Positions 57,504-64,000 of a DNA stretch of 64,000 nt are shown here, in pieces. Position 1 is the stretch's first letter. The number at the start of each line of letters is the position of its first letter. This DNA is from Levilactobacillus parabrevis ATCC 53295 (GTDB taxonomy: Bacteria; Bacillota; Bacilli; Lactobacillales; Lactobacillaceae), in the NCBI RefSeq assembly GCF_001434055.1, contig NZ_AZCZ01000005.1:28316-92315 (forward strand), read 5' to 3'. A program made the position numbers and the translations under genes. The notes under the pieces are model-generated. The model was not told the origin of the DNA, did no database searches, and saw nothing but the letters and a program-made list of their open reading frames with translations.

Positions 57504-58529
57504 TCAGTTAGCCAAAACGACCTTCCCAATCATCCGTTTAGTTTCCACTAACGCGTGGGCAACTCGCAGATTAGCGGCGTTAATGGGGGTAAGTGTCTTG
57601 GCTAGCGTAGACTTAAGTTGCCCGTTGTCTAGCAATTGCCGAATGCGTTCCAGCGTCTCGTGCTGGCTAATCATGTCGGCCGTCTCAAAGTAGGACTTGG
57701 TGTACATCCATTCCCAGGCAAAGGTCGCGCGCTTTTGTTTTAAGGCCCGGAGGTCGATGGGTTGGTCGTTGCCAGTAATAGAGACGATGTGACCGCTGGG
57801 CGCGATGAGCGTGACAATTTCGGCCCAGTGCTGATTGAGGTTGCTGAGTTCTAGAATGTAGTCGACCGTGTTGTAGCCCAGTGCGTGGACCTCTTCAACG
57901 AGGTTCTTGCGATGATTGACGACGGCATCCGCACCGTGGGCCTTGGTCCAGGCAATGGTCTCCGGCCGTGATGCCGTGGCAATCACGGTCAGACCAGCCA
58001 GGTGAGCGAGCTGTGTAGCCGTTGAGCCAACGCCACCGGCGCCATTGATAATCAACACGGTTTTCCCGGCGTTGTCTTGGGGATGGTCGAAGGCAATTGA
58101 CATCTGTTCGAAGAGGGCTTCCCACGCCGTTAAGGAGGTCAGGGGCATGGCCGCAATCTCCGCCGGATTCAGCGTAGTTGGCGCGTGGCCCACGATGCGT
58201 TCATCGACGAGGTGGTATTCGCTGTCCGTTCCAGCGCGTTTGAAGGAACCAGCATAGAAGACCCGGTCGCCGGGTTGAAATAGACTGACAGCATCGCCAA
58301 CCGCGTCAACGATGCCGTAAGCATCCCAACCGATCACCTTAGGCGTGGTGAGGACACCCTTCGTCCCACGCCGTACACCGGTGTCCACGGGATTGACCGA
58401 GGTCGCCTGGACCTTCACCAAAAGGTCGTGACCCGTGGGTGTTGGCTTAGGTGTAAAGAATTCAAAGAAACTTTTTTCATTTTCAATCGGTAAATTCTGA
58501 GTGAAGCCGATGGCCCGCATGTCTGACAT
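57504..58529 (-). CDS. Zinc-less medium-chain dehydrogenase / quinone oxidoreductase-like
   Basis: 341 aa MDR protein. GroES-like N-terminal half (VKVQATSVNPVDTGVRRG), Rossmann half with NGAGGVGSTATQLA (about 160) and ATASRPETIAWTKAHGADAV. The Cys/His zinc ligands of classical alcohol dehydrogenases are absent, pointing to the NADPH quinone or enone reductase branch. ATG 58529 follows AAGAAGGGAAG. Divergent from the HxlR gene across a palindromic operator. Confidence 0.88.
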   Translation of the reverse strand: MSDMRAIGFTQNLPIENEKSFFEFFTPKPTPTGHDLLVKVQATSVNPVDTGVRRGTKGVLTTPKVIGWDAYGIVDAVGDAVSLFQPGDRVFYAGSFKRAGTDSEYHLVDERIVGHAPTTLNPAEIAAMPLTSLTAWEALFEQMSIAFDHPQDNAGKTVLIINGAGGVGSTATQLAHLAGLTVIATASRPETIAWTKAHGADAVVNHRKNLVEEVHALGYNTVDYILELSNLNQHWAEIVTLIAPSGHIVSITGNDQPIDLRALKQKRATFAWEWMYTKSYFETADMISQHETLERIRQLLDNGQLKSTLAKTLTPINAANLRVAHALVETKRMIGKVVLAN

Positions 58530-58610
58530 GGCAAAACTTCCCTTCTTGATTGGTGATTCAGTGTTAGCGTAAATCATCGGTCGGTGAAAAACAATCCTGA
58601 ATTTTTTGTC

Positions 58611-58636
58611 AGTAACTGACAGATCTGTCAGTTACT
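58611..58636. promoter_or_regulatory. Perfect 26-bp palindromic operator
   Basis: Half-site AGTAACTGACAGA and its exact complement, lying 82 bp from the oxidoreductase start and 99 bp from the HxlR start. Probable binding site of the HxlR dimer. Confidence 0.75.
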
Positions 58637-58734
58637 AGTTGTGCTGTAGTCTTGAATGAAAGGTAAGTGCTGTCACTTGTTATCTGGCGCATTCGGCGTA
58701 GACTAGGTCCAGTTGACAGAGGAGGCAGAGAATC

Positions 58735-59100
58735 ATGGAGCGAAAAAAATATGATTGTGCTGTTGGCTGTCCGGTAGAGAGTACCTTACAGTTTGTTGCG
58801 GGGAAATGGAAAAGTGTCATCTTATACCGACTGTTTCAAGAGCGAGTGGGCCGCTACAGTGATTTCAAACGTTGGTTACCCGGTATTTCGGAACGGATGC
58901 TGGCGCGGCAACTTCACGAGCTAGTATTAGATGGACTCCTGACCAAAAAGGTTTACGTGGAGATGCCACCGCGAACAGAATATCGGCTGACACCGTTTGG
59001 CCAGTCACTTTGGCCAGTAATCACGGCGATGGCGGCTTGGGGTCAGCATTATAACCAAAGCCAGACGGGAGCAACTTCAGCTGACGCATCCGCTAAATAG
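58735..59100 (+). CDS. HxlR-family transcriptional regulator
   Basis: 121 aa winged-helix regulator: CPVESTLQFVAGKWKSVILYRL (entry helix), YSDFKRWLPGISERMLARQLHELVLDGLLTKKVY (HTH and wing), EYRLTPFGQSLWPVI. N-terminal Cys8 and Cys12 (DCAVGC) resemble the sensing cysteines of YodB/HypR/AdhR, suggesting thiol-based sensing of quinones, aldehydes or disulfide stress. GGAGG before ATG 58735. Likely controls itself and the divergent oxidoreductase. Confidence 0.92.
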   Translation: MERKKYDCAVGCPVESTLQFVAGKWKSVILYRLFQERVGRYSDFKRWLPGISERMLARQLHELVLDGLLTKKVYVEMPPRTEYRLTPFGQSLWPVITAMAAWGQHYNQSQTGATSADASAK

Positions 59101-59142
59101 GTGTAAACTAGAAAGTAATCACGATTTTTAGGAGGAAATGTA

Positions 59143-59589
59143 ATGAGTTTAGAGACCCAACTCAACACAGATTTAAAGACGGCTATGAAGGCCCACGATA
59201 AGTTATCCTTAAACGTTATCCGGATGATGAAGGCTGCTTTGACCAACGAAAAGGTTAAGCAAGGCCATGATTTGACCCCTGACGAAGAATTGACGATCGT
59301 TTCCCGTGAATTGAAGCAACGTAAGGAATCCATGGAAGAATTCGCCAAAGGTAACCGTGACGACTTGGTAGAAGGCGTTAAGGCCGAAATCGCCATCGTT
59401 GAAAAGTACGCGCCTAAGCAAATGAGCGAAGACGAAGTTGCTAAGATCGTCGCTGACAGCATCGCTAAGGTGTCTGCTAGCGGTATGGGTGACTTCGGTA
59501 AGGTCATGGGCGTTGTGATGCCACAGGTTAAGGGCAAGGCTGATGGAGCCGTTGTCAACAAGACCGTTAAGGCCCAATTAAACAAGTAA
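59143..59589 (+). CDS. yqeY: GatB/YqeY domain-containing protein
   Basis: 148 aa, stand-alone version of the tRNA-binding C-terminal domain of GatB. SLETQLNTDLKTAMKAHDKLSLNVIRMMKAAL, DEELTIVSRELKQRKESMEEFAKGNR and MGDFGKVMGVVMPQVKGKADG are all family blocks. Exact function unclear. AGGAGG before ATG 59143. Confidence 0.95.
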   Translation: MSLETQLNTDLKTAMKAHDKLSLNVIRMMKAALTNEKVKQGHDLTPDEELTIVSRELKQRKESMEEFAKGNRDDLVEGVKAEIAIVEKYAPKQMSEDEVAKIVADSIAKVSASGMGDFGKVMGVVMPQVKGKADGAVVNKTVKAQLNK

Positions 59590-59599
59590 ATTCATTAGA

Positions 59600-59630
59600 A
59601 TCATCACGGTCGGACCGTGATGATTTTTTT
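59600..59630 (+). terminator. Intrinsic terminator after yqeY
   Basis: ATCATCACGGT pairs with ACCGTGATGAT; seven T follow. Confidence 0.88.
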
Positions 59631-59649
59631 AACGAGGGGGGTGGTCATC

Positions 59650-60123
59650 ATGGCCTTGGTTTATCAGAAATTTGAGCGGCCCACGTCGGCTCAAAATGAC
59701 CTGTTGTTAAGCGCTGATCCCAGTCAGAGTCTGATTGACAGCTACCTAAAAACGGGAACAGCCTTCGCTGCTAGTGATTCTCGGGGGTTGATTGGCGTGT
59801 TGGTGCTCCTGCCGCGCGCCAATCAAATTCTGGAGATTGCCAATCTGGCCGTTACCCCTAGCCGTCAGCGGCAGGGCTACGGCAAGGCCCTCCTGGAGTT
59901 TGCCCGGCAGTGGGCCAGCGACCACGGCTATCACATGTTACGGGTGGCCACGGGGACCACGAGCTTCACTCAACTCTATCTCTATCAACGGCAGGGTTAT
60001 CGCGTCGTGGCGGTGGAGGCCGATTACTTTACGACCCACTACAATCACGATATTATGGAAAACGGCTTGAAGCTTCGGGATCGACTCGTGTTGACCCGAA
60101 GAGTTGTGAGCCCAACTGATTAA
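59650..60123 (+). CDS. GNAT-family N-acetyltransferase
   Basis: 157 aa. Acetyl-CoA loop in NLAVTPSRQRQGYGKALLEFARQWA (about 70-95), then LRVATGTTSFTQLYLYQRQGYRVVAVEADYF. Substrate unknown. ATG 59650 follows GAGGGGGGTGG, the best ribosome-binding site; earlier in-frame codons lie in the terminator. The following 160 bases hold only the phoH promoter zone. Confidence 0.88.
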   Translation: MALVYQKFERPTSAQNDLLLSADPSQSLIDSYLKTGTAFAASDSRGLIGVLVLLPRANQILEIANLAVTPSRQRQGYGKALLEFARQWASDHGYHMLRVATGTTSFTQLYLYQRQGYRVVAVEADYFTTHYNHDIMENGLKLRDRLVLTRRVVSPTD

Positions 60124-60283
60124 GAGTGGTGAGGGTGACTGCAACCAGACCGGTCTGAATCGGTGATTAGTGGCAGTTATTGGCGCTTCTCCTGGCTTTT
60201 CGCGCGGAATCCTTTTACAATCCCCGGCAGTATGCTAAAATTTGACTATTAGACACTAACTAAAAACAAAGGAGCCACCGTAT

Positions 60284-61270
60284 TTGACTGAAAACACAAC
60301 GATTGAAAAAGAATATATCTTGGCCCGGCCTGAAGATGAGGTTGCTTTACTGGGAGCGCAGGATCAGTTCGTCACGATCCTTGAAGAAGGCTTGCAAGTA
60401 ACAATCAAGCCTTTCGGTAATGTGATCAAGGTCTCTGGTGCTGCGGATACGGTCGACCAAACGCTGGCTATCTTGCGCAACATGAGCGACCTACTGGCCA
60501 AGGGGATCAAGCTCAACAGTGCCGATGTCATCAGTGCCATGAAGATGGCGGGTAAGGGCACATTGACGTACTTTAAGGATTTCTACAATGAAACGTTGAT
60601 TAAGGACGCTAAGGGGCGTGCTGTGCGGGTCAAGAACTTTGGCCAGCGCCAGTACATTGACGCCATTAAGCACAACGACATTACCTTTGGGATTGGGCCG
60701 GCCGGGACTGGGAAGACCTTCCTAGCCGTTGTCATGGCCGTGGCTGCCCTGAAGCGCGGTGACGTGGAGAAACTGATCATTACCCGTCCCGCCGTGGAAG
60801 CTGGAGAAAGCCTGGGGTTCCTGCCTGGGGACTTGAAGGAGAAGGTCGACCCTTATTTGAGGCCAATCTATGATGCCCTGTACGCTATTTTAGGGGCAGA
60901 ACATACGACCCGCTTGATGGATCGTGGAGTCATCGAAATTGCGCCACTGGCCTACATGCGGGGGCGGACGCTGGAATCAGCCTTCGTCATTTTGGATGAA
61001 GCTCAGAACACGACTAACATGCAGATGAAGATGTTCCTGACGCGATTGGGCTTTGGGTCCAAGATGATCGTCAACGGGGACATTTCGCAGATTGACCTGC
61101 CGCACAACGCCAAGTCTGGGTTGATTCAGGCTCAGCATATCCTGCAGAATGTGGCGCACATTAACTTTGTGACCTTCAGTTCTGATGATGTGGTCCGGCA
61201 CCCAGTCGTTGCCAGCATCATTAACGCTTACGAAGCCAACGATACTAAACCAAATGGAGCTAAAAAATAA
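60284..61270 (+). CDS. phoH: PhoH family ATPase
   Basis: 328 aa. N-terminal KH-like part, then a P-loop ATPase: GIGPAGTGKTFLAVV (Walker A, about 139-153), RPAVEAGESLGFLPGDLKEKVDPYLRPIYDAL, and FVILDEAQNTTNMQMKMFLTRLG (Walker B). Probably RNA-related, acting with YbeY. TTG start at 60284 with AAAGGAG 9 bases upstream. Its TAA overlaps the ybeY ATG. Confidence 0.96.
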   Translation: MTENTTIEKEYILARPEDEVALLGAQDQFVTILEEGLQVTIKPFGNVIKVSGAADTVDQTLAILRNMSDLLAKGIKLNSADVISAMKMAGKGTLTYFKDFYNETLIKDAKGRAVRVKNFGQRQYIDAIKHNDITFGIGPAGTGKTFLAVVMAVAALKRGDVEKLIITRPAVEAGESLGFLPGDLKEKVDPYLRPIYDALYAILGAEHTTRLMDRGVIEIAPLAYMRGRTLESAFVILDEAQNTTNMQMKMFLTRLGFGSKMIVNGDISQIDLPHNAKSGLIQAQHILQNVAHINFVTFSSDDVVRHPVVASIINAYEANDTKPNGAKK

Positions 61271-61758
61271 TGGATTTAGAGATTTATGATAAAACCAAAG
61301 ACGGCGTGCCAGCAAAGCACGTGGACATGATTAAAGATGTTTTGGAATATGCCGGGAAGTATCTTGAACTTGCCGAAAATACCGAAATGTCCGTGACTCT
61401 GATGAACAATGAAGACATTCACCGCATCAACAAGCAGTACCGCGGGGTCGATCGGGCAACCGATGTCATTAGTTTTGCGATTGAAGATTCTGAGGATGAA
61501 GACGCTGATTTTCCATTAGTCATGGATCCTGAGATGGCCGCCGAGATTCCCGAAAATATCGGTGATATCTTTGTTTCCATGGATAAGGTCGAAGAACAGG
61601 CGGAATATCTGGGCCACTCCTACGAACGGGAACTCGGATTTCTCGTGGTCCACGGCTTCTTACATCTGAATGGCTACGATCATATGAAGCCAGAGGATGA
61701 GAAGGTCATGTTCAAGCTGCAAGCCGATATCCTCGATGCCTATGGGCTCAAACGATAA
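61270..61758 (+). CDS. ybeY: Endoribonuclease YbeY
   Basis: 162 aa, zinc-dependent RNase in 16S rRNA 3'-end processing and ribosome quality control. Zinc motif HGFLHLNGYDH (about 126-136), with RGVDRATDVISFAIE upstream. Overlaps phoH by one base and dgkA by 17 bases. Confidence 0.97.
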   Translation: MDLEIYDKTKDGVPAKHVDMIKDVLEYAGKYLELAENTEMSVTLMNNEDIHRINKQYRGVDRATDVISFAIEDSEDEDADFPLVMDPEMAAEIPENIGDIFVSMDKVEEQAEYLGHSYERELGFLVVHGFLHLNGYDHMKPEDEKVMFKLQADILDAYGLKR

Positions 61759-62137
61759 GCGCAAGCAGACGGGAAAGAACCGGGCGTTCGTGCAGTCGTT
61801 AGGTCACGCGTGGGATGGCCTGCGGGCACTGTTTCATTACGAACGGAATTTCCGGAAGCACTTGGCAGTAGGAACGCTGGCGGTGATTGCCGGCATTATT
61901 TTAAGACTAACGTTAAATGAGTGGCTGTGGCTGGTGCTCGCCATCTTCTTGGTGTTGATCGCCGAAACGCTCAATACGATTGTTGAGGCTGTCGTCGACC
62001 TAGTGGTGGGCACGACCTATCACGATTTGGCGAAACGGGCCAAGGATGTGGCCGCCGGTGGGGTCTTACTCGCCGCGACTTTTGCCATCATTGTCGGCGC
62101 ACTCGTCATGCTGCCAGCGCTGAGTCGTTGGTTCTAA
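61742..62137 (+). CDS. dgkA: Diacylglycerol/undecaprenol kinase family protein
   Basis: 131 aa. Cytoplasmic basic N-terminus, then three membrane helices; FHYERNFRKHLAVG and LIAETLNTIVEAVVDL (catalytic Glu region) define the family. Gram-positive members phosphorylate undecaprenol for wall precursor recycling. ATG 61742 lies inside ybeY; no strong ribosome-binding site, so translational coupling is likely. Confidence 0.93.
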   Translation: MGSNDKRKQTGKNRAFVQSLGHAWDGLRALFHYERNFRKHLAVGTLAVIAGIILRLTLNEWLWLVLAIFLVLIAETLNTIVEAVVDLVVGTTYHDLAKRAKDVAAGGVLLAATFAIIVGALVMLPALSRWF

Positions 62138-62149
62138 GTGGAGGAAAAT

Positions 62150-63055
62150 ATGGATAATCCAAATTATAAATCAGGCTTCGTGGCTATCGTTGGCCGGCCC
62201 AATGTGGGAAAATCAACGTTTTTAAACCGCGTGATCGGTCAAAAGATCGCTATCATGTCGGACACCGCGCAAACTACGCGGAATAAGATTCAAGGGATCT
62301 ACACGACGGATGAAGCGCAGATCGTCTTCATTGATACGCCGGGGGTCCACAAGCCTAAGAGTAAGCTGGGCGACTACATGGTGCAGTCCGCAATGTCGGC
62401 TTTGAACGAAGTCGACGCCGTCCTGTTCATGATCAACGCTGCTGAAAAACGGGGGGCCGGGGATAACTTTATCATTGACCGTCTGAAGGGCATCAAGGCA
62501 CCGGTCTACTTGTTGATCAATAAGATCGATCAGATTCATCCGGACGACCTGCTGGCCATCATGGAACAGTATAAGACGGCGCTGCCATGGAAGGCCGTTT
62601 ACCCCATTTCCGCGCTTGAAGGCAATAACGTGGATGAATTTCTGGGTGACTTGGTTGACGAGATGCCAAACGGTCCCCAATACTACCCTGAAGATCAGGT
62701 GACCGATCACCCAGAACGTTTCGTGGTCAGTGAACTGATTCGCGAAAAAATCTTCATGTTGACGCGTGAAGAAGTGCCACATTCAGTGGCGGTTGAAATC
62801 GAAAGCATGAAGCAAAAGGATGAAGATCACGTGCACATCGAAGCCACAATCATCGTCGAACGGCCGACCCAAAAAGGTATTATGATCGGCAAGGGTGGCA
62901 GTATGCTCAAGAAGATCGGCACGATGGCCCGGCGCGACATTGAACACTTGTTGGGAAGCAAAGTCTACCTGCAACTGTGGGTCAAGGTCCAACCAAACTG
63001 GCGTGACAAGGCAACGTTGTTGAAGAGCTATGGTTACCGCAAGGACGACCTGTAA
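62150..63055 (+). CDS. era: GTPase Era
   Basis: 301 aa ribosome-assembly GTPase that binds the 3' end of 16S r[20 protein letters not shown] (G1), TTRNKIQG (G2), [14 protein letters not shown] (G3), NKID (G4), then a KH domain with [18 protein letters not shown] 62150 follows GTGGAGG; reading from that GTG (62138) would use the ribosome-binding site as codons. Confidence 0.98.
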   Translation: MDNPNYKSGFVAIVGRPNVGKSTFLNRVIGQKIAIMSDTAQTTRNKIQGIYTTDEAQIVFIDTPGVHKPKSKLGDYMVQSAMSALNEVDAVLFMINAAEKRGAGDNFIIDRLKGIKAPVYLLINKIDQIHPDDLLAIMEQYKTALPWKAVYPISALEGNNVDEFLGDLVDEMPNGPQYYPEDQVTDHPERFVVSELIREKIFMLTREEVPHSVAVEIESMKQKDEDHVHIEATIIVERPTQKGIMIGKGGSMLKKIGTMARRDIEHLLGSKVYLQLWVKVQPNWRDKATLLKSYGYRKDDL

Positions 63056-63082
63056 AGCAACTGTATTTGAAAGAAAGCGGGG

Positions 63083-63889
63083 ATGACGGTGGCACGTAAT
63101 GTGACGGATTTTCACGGCATCCTGCTGTTTCGGCGCGACTATGCTGAGCGGGACTTCCTGATTAAGTTTTTGACGCGGGAGTTCGGCAAGAAGATGTTTC
63201 TGGTGCGTGGTGCCAAGAAGAAGGGCTTCAAGATGGTCGCGGATATCCTACCGTTTACGGTGGGCAGTTACGTGGGGGACATTGCCGATGATGGCTTGTC
63301 CTATATTCGTACGGCCAGGGAGACCAGCCAGTATCAGAATATTAGCGCGGACATTTTTAAAAATGCCTACGCCACGTATATCATGAGCCTGGTGGATGCC
63401 GCCTTTCCCGATAGTCAGCCGTTACCCGAGTGGTATCACCGGGTGCAGCGTGCACTGACGCTGATTGACGATGGTGTGAATGCGTCGATTGTGACCAATA
63501 TCATGGAAATTCAGTTGATGCCGGCCTTTGGGGTAGCGCCACAGCTCCAAGGCTGTGCGGTCTGTGGTAGAAATGATCTACCCTTTGATTATTCGGAAAG
63601 CTACGGCGGCCTGTTGTGCCAGCAGCATTGGCAGATGGACCCACGCCGGCTTCATCTGAATCAGCGGACAATTTATTACCTGCGGCAGTTCTCGGTGCTC
63701 GACCTGGATAAGCTCCACACGATTAGCGTGAAGCCTCAAACGGAGCACGCCCTGCGGCAATTGATGGATGAAATCTACGACAGCCAGATTGGGGTTCATC
63801 CCAAGAGTAAACGGTTCTTGGATCAGATGCAGTCCTGGTCGGCGCGGTTGATGCCGTTGAAGGATAAGTCGGATGACACAGTGAACTAA
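63083..63889 (+). CDS. recO: DNA repair protein RecO
   Basis: 268 aa recombination mediator loading RecA with RecF/RecR. OB fold (FHGILLFRRDYAERDFLIKFLTREFGKKMFLVRGAKKKGFK), helical core, and a Cys cluster (CAVCGRNDLPF..GGLLCQQH). Start is ATG 63083 or GTG 63089; the site GCGGGG fits the GTG better. Ends the phoH-recO run; the terminator is at 63938-63968. Confidence 0.95.
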   Translation: MTVARNVTDFHGILLFRRDYAERDFLIKFLTREFGKKMFLVRGAKKKGFKMVADILPFTVGSYVGDIADDGLSYIRTARETSQYQNISADIFKNAYATYIMSLVDAAFPDSQPLPEWYHRVQRALTLIDDGVNASIVTNIMEIQLMPAFGVAPQLQGCAVCGRNDLPFDYSESYGGLLCQQHWQMDPRRLHLNQRTIYYLRQFSVLDLDKLHTISVKPQTEHALRQLMDEIYDSQIGVHPKSKRFLDQMQSWSARLMPLKDKSDDTVN

Positions 63890-63937
63890 TTGTCTGAAGG
63901 CGTCCGTTTTCTAACAATAGAAATATTCAAGTGAAGG

Positions 63938-63968
63938 AAGGCCGTGATTTTTTAATCACGGCCTTTTT
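63938..63968 (+). terminator. Intrinsic terminator after recO
   Basis: AAGGCCGTGATT pairs with AATCACGGCCTT; T-run follows. Confidence 0.9.
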
Positions 63969-64000
63969 CGTTTAAGACGGCGAATTTTATAATCAAGTTA

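Overview
The window is a chromosomal segment of a low-to-mid GC Firmicute of the family Lactobacillaceae, most likely the Levilactobacillus/Lactiplantibacillus side. The pointers are PolC-type replicase, a T-box-controlled hisS-aspS operon, a CIRCE-controlled hrcA-grpE-dnaK-dnaJ operon, a dltXABCD operon, CDP-glycerol-dependent teichoic acid genes, and the gene orders rimP-nusA-ylxR-ylxQ-infB-rbfA-truB-ribF and phoH-ybeY-dgkA-era-recO. Genus is inference; no rRNA or tRNA gene is present to test it.

Layout. 1-13.6 kb: replication and translation core (polC; rimP to ribF). 14.1-19.0 kb: heat-shock operon behind a CIRCE operator. 19.3-23.8 kb: D-alanylation of teichoic acids (dlt). 24.0-25.8 kb: lepA. 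25.9-35.4 kb: an accessory stretch with an ISL3 transposase remnant, a frameshifted MFS transporter, a carboxylesterase cut by one stop codon, several short unknown genes, a zinc-ribbon/DUF805 protein, a secreted nuclease with a companion membrane protein, and mscL. 35.9-43.1 kb: prmA-rsmE, a membrane protein, relA, dtd, a HAD phosphatase and a ketosamine kinase. 43.1-47.7 kb: cell-wall amidase, T-box, hisS-aspS. 48.2-49.8 kb: msrA and a YitT-family protein. 50.1-54.4 kb: two CDP-glycerol glycerophosphotransferases and the teichoic acid exporter permease tagG, interrupted by an IS200/IS605 element whose TnpB is deleted. 54.4-57.4 kb: nfo, a methyltransferase, a PPDK-regulator-type kinase/phosphorylase and rpsU. 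57.5-59.1 kb: a quinone-oxidoreductase-like gene facing a HxlR regulator across a perfect 26-bp palindrome. 59.1-63.9 kb: yqeY, a GNAT gene, then phoH-ybeY-dgkA-era-recO.

The most striking non-gene signal is a family of about 185-nt intergenic elements, eight copies or derivatives on both strands (1-102, 4560-4723, 5156-5217, 11139-11377, 11505-11692, 13857-14040, 44391-44549, 47799-47983). The copies share fixed single-stranded motifs (for example GGGACGA, GTCGAGG, GGTCCCCACAGC, GGCAGCCGCAGGC), while their stems change sequence and keep pairing. That is the signature of a structured RNA or a palindromic mobile repeat family. They sit in front of polC, truB, hrcA and hisS and behind polC, rbfA and aspS. 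Other non-coding signals are a probable independent ~150-nt RNA at 4816-4969, a second short repeat pair at 5001/49820, a cre-like site, and a T-box specifier region in which the Asp and His codons overlap.

All calls rest on reading the sequence; no database search or folding program was run.
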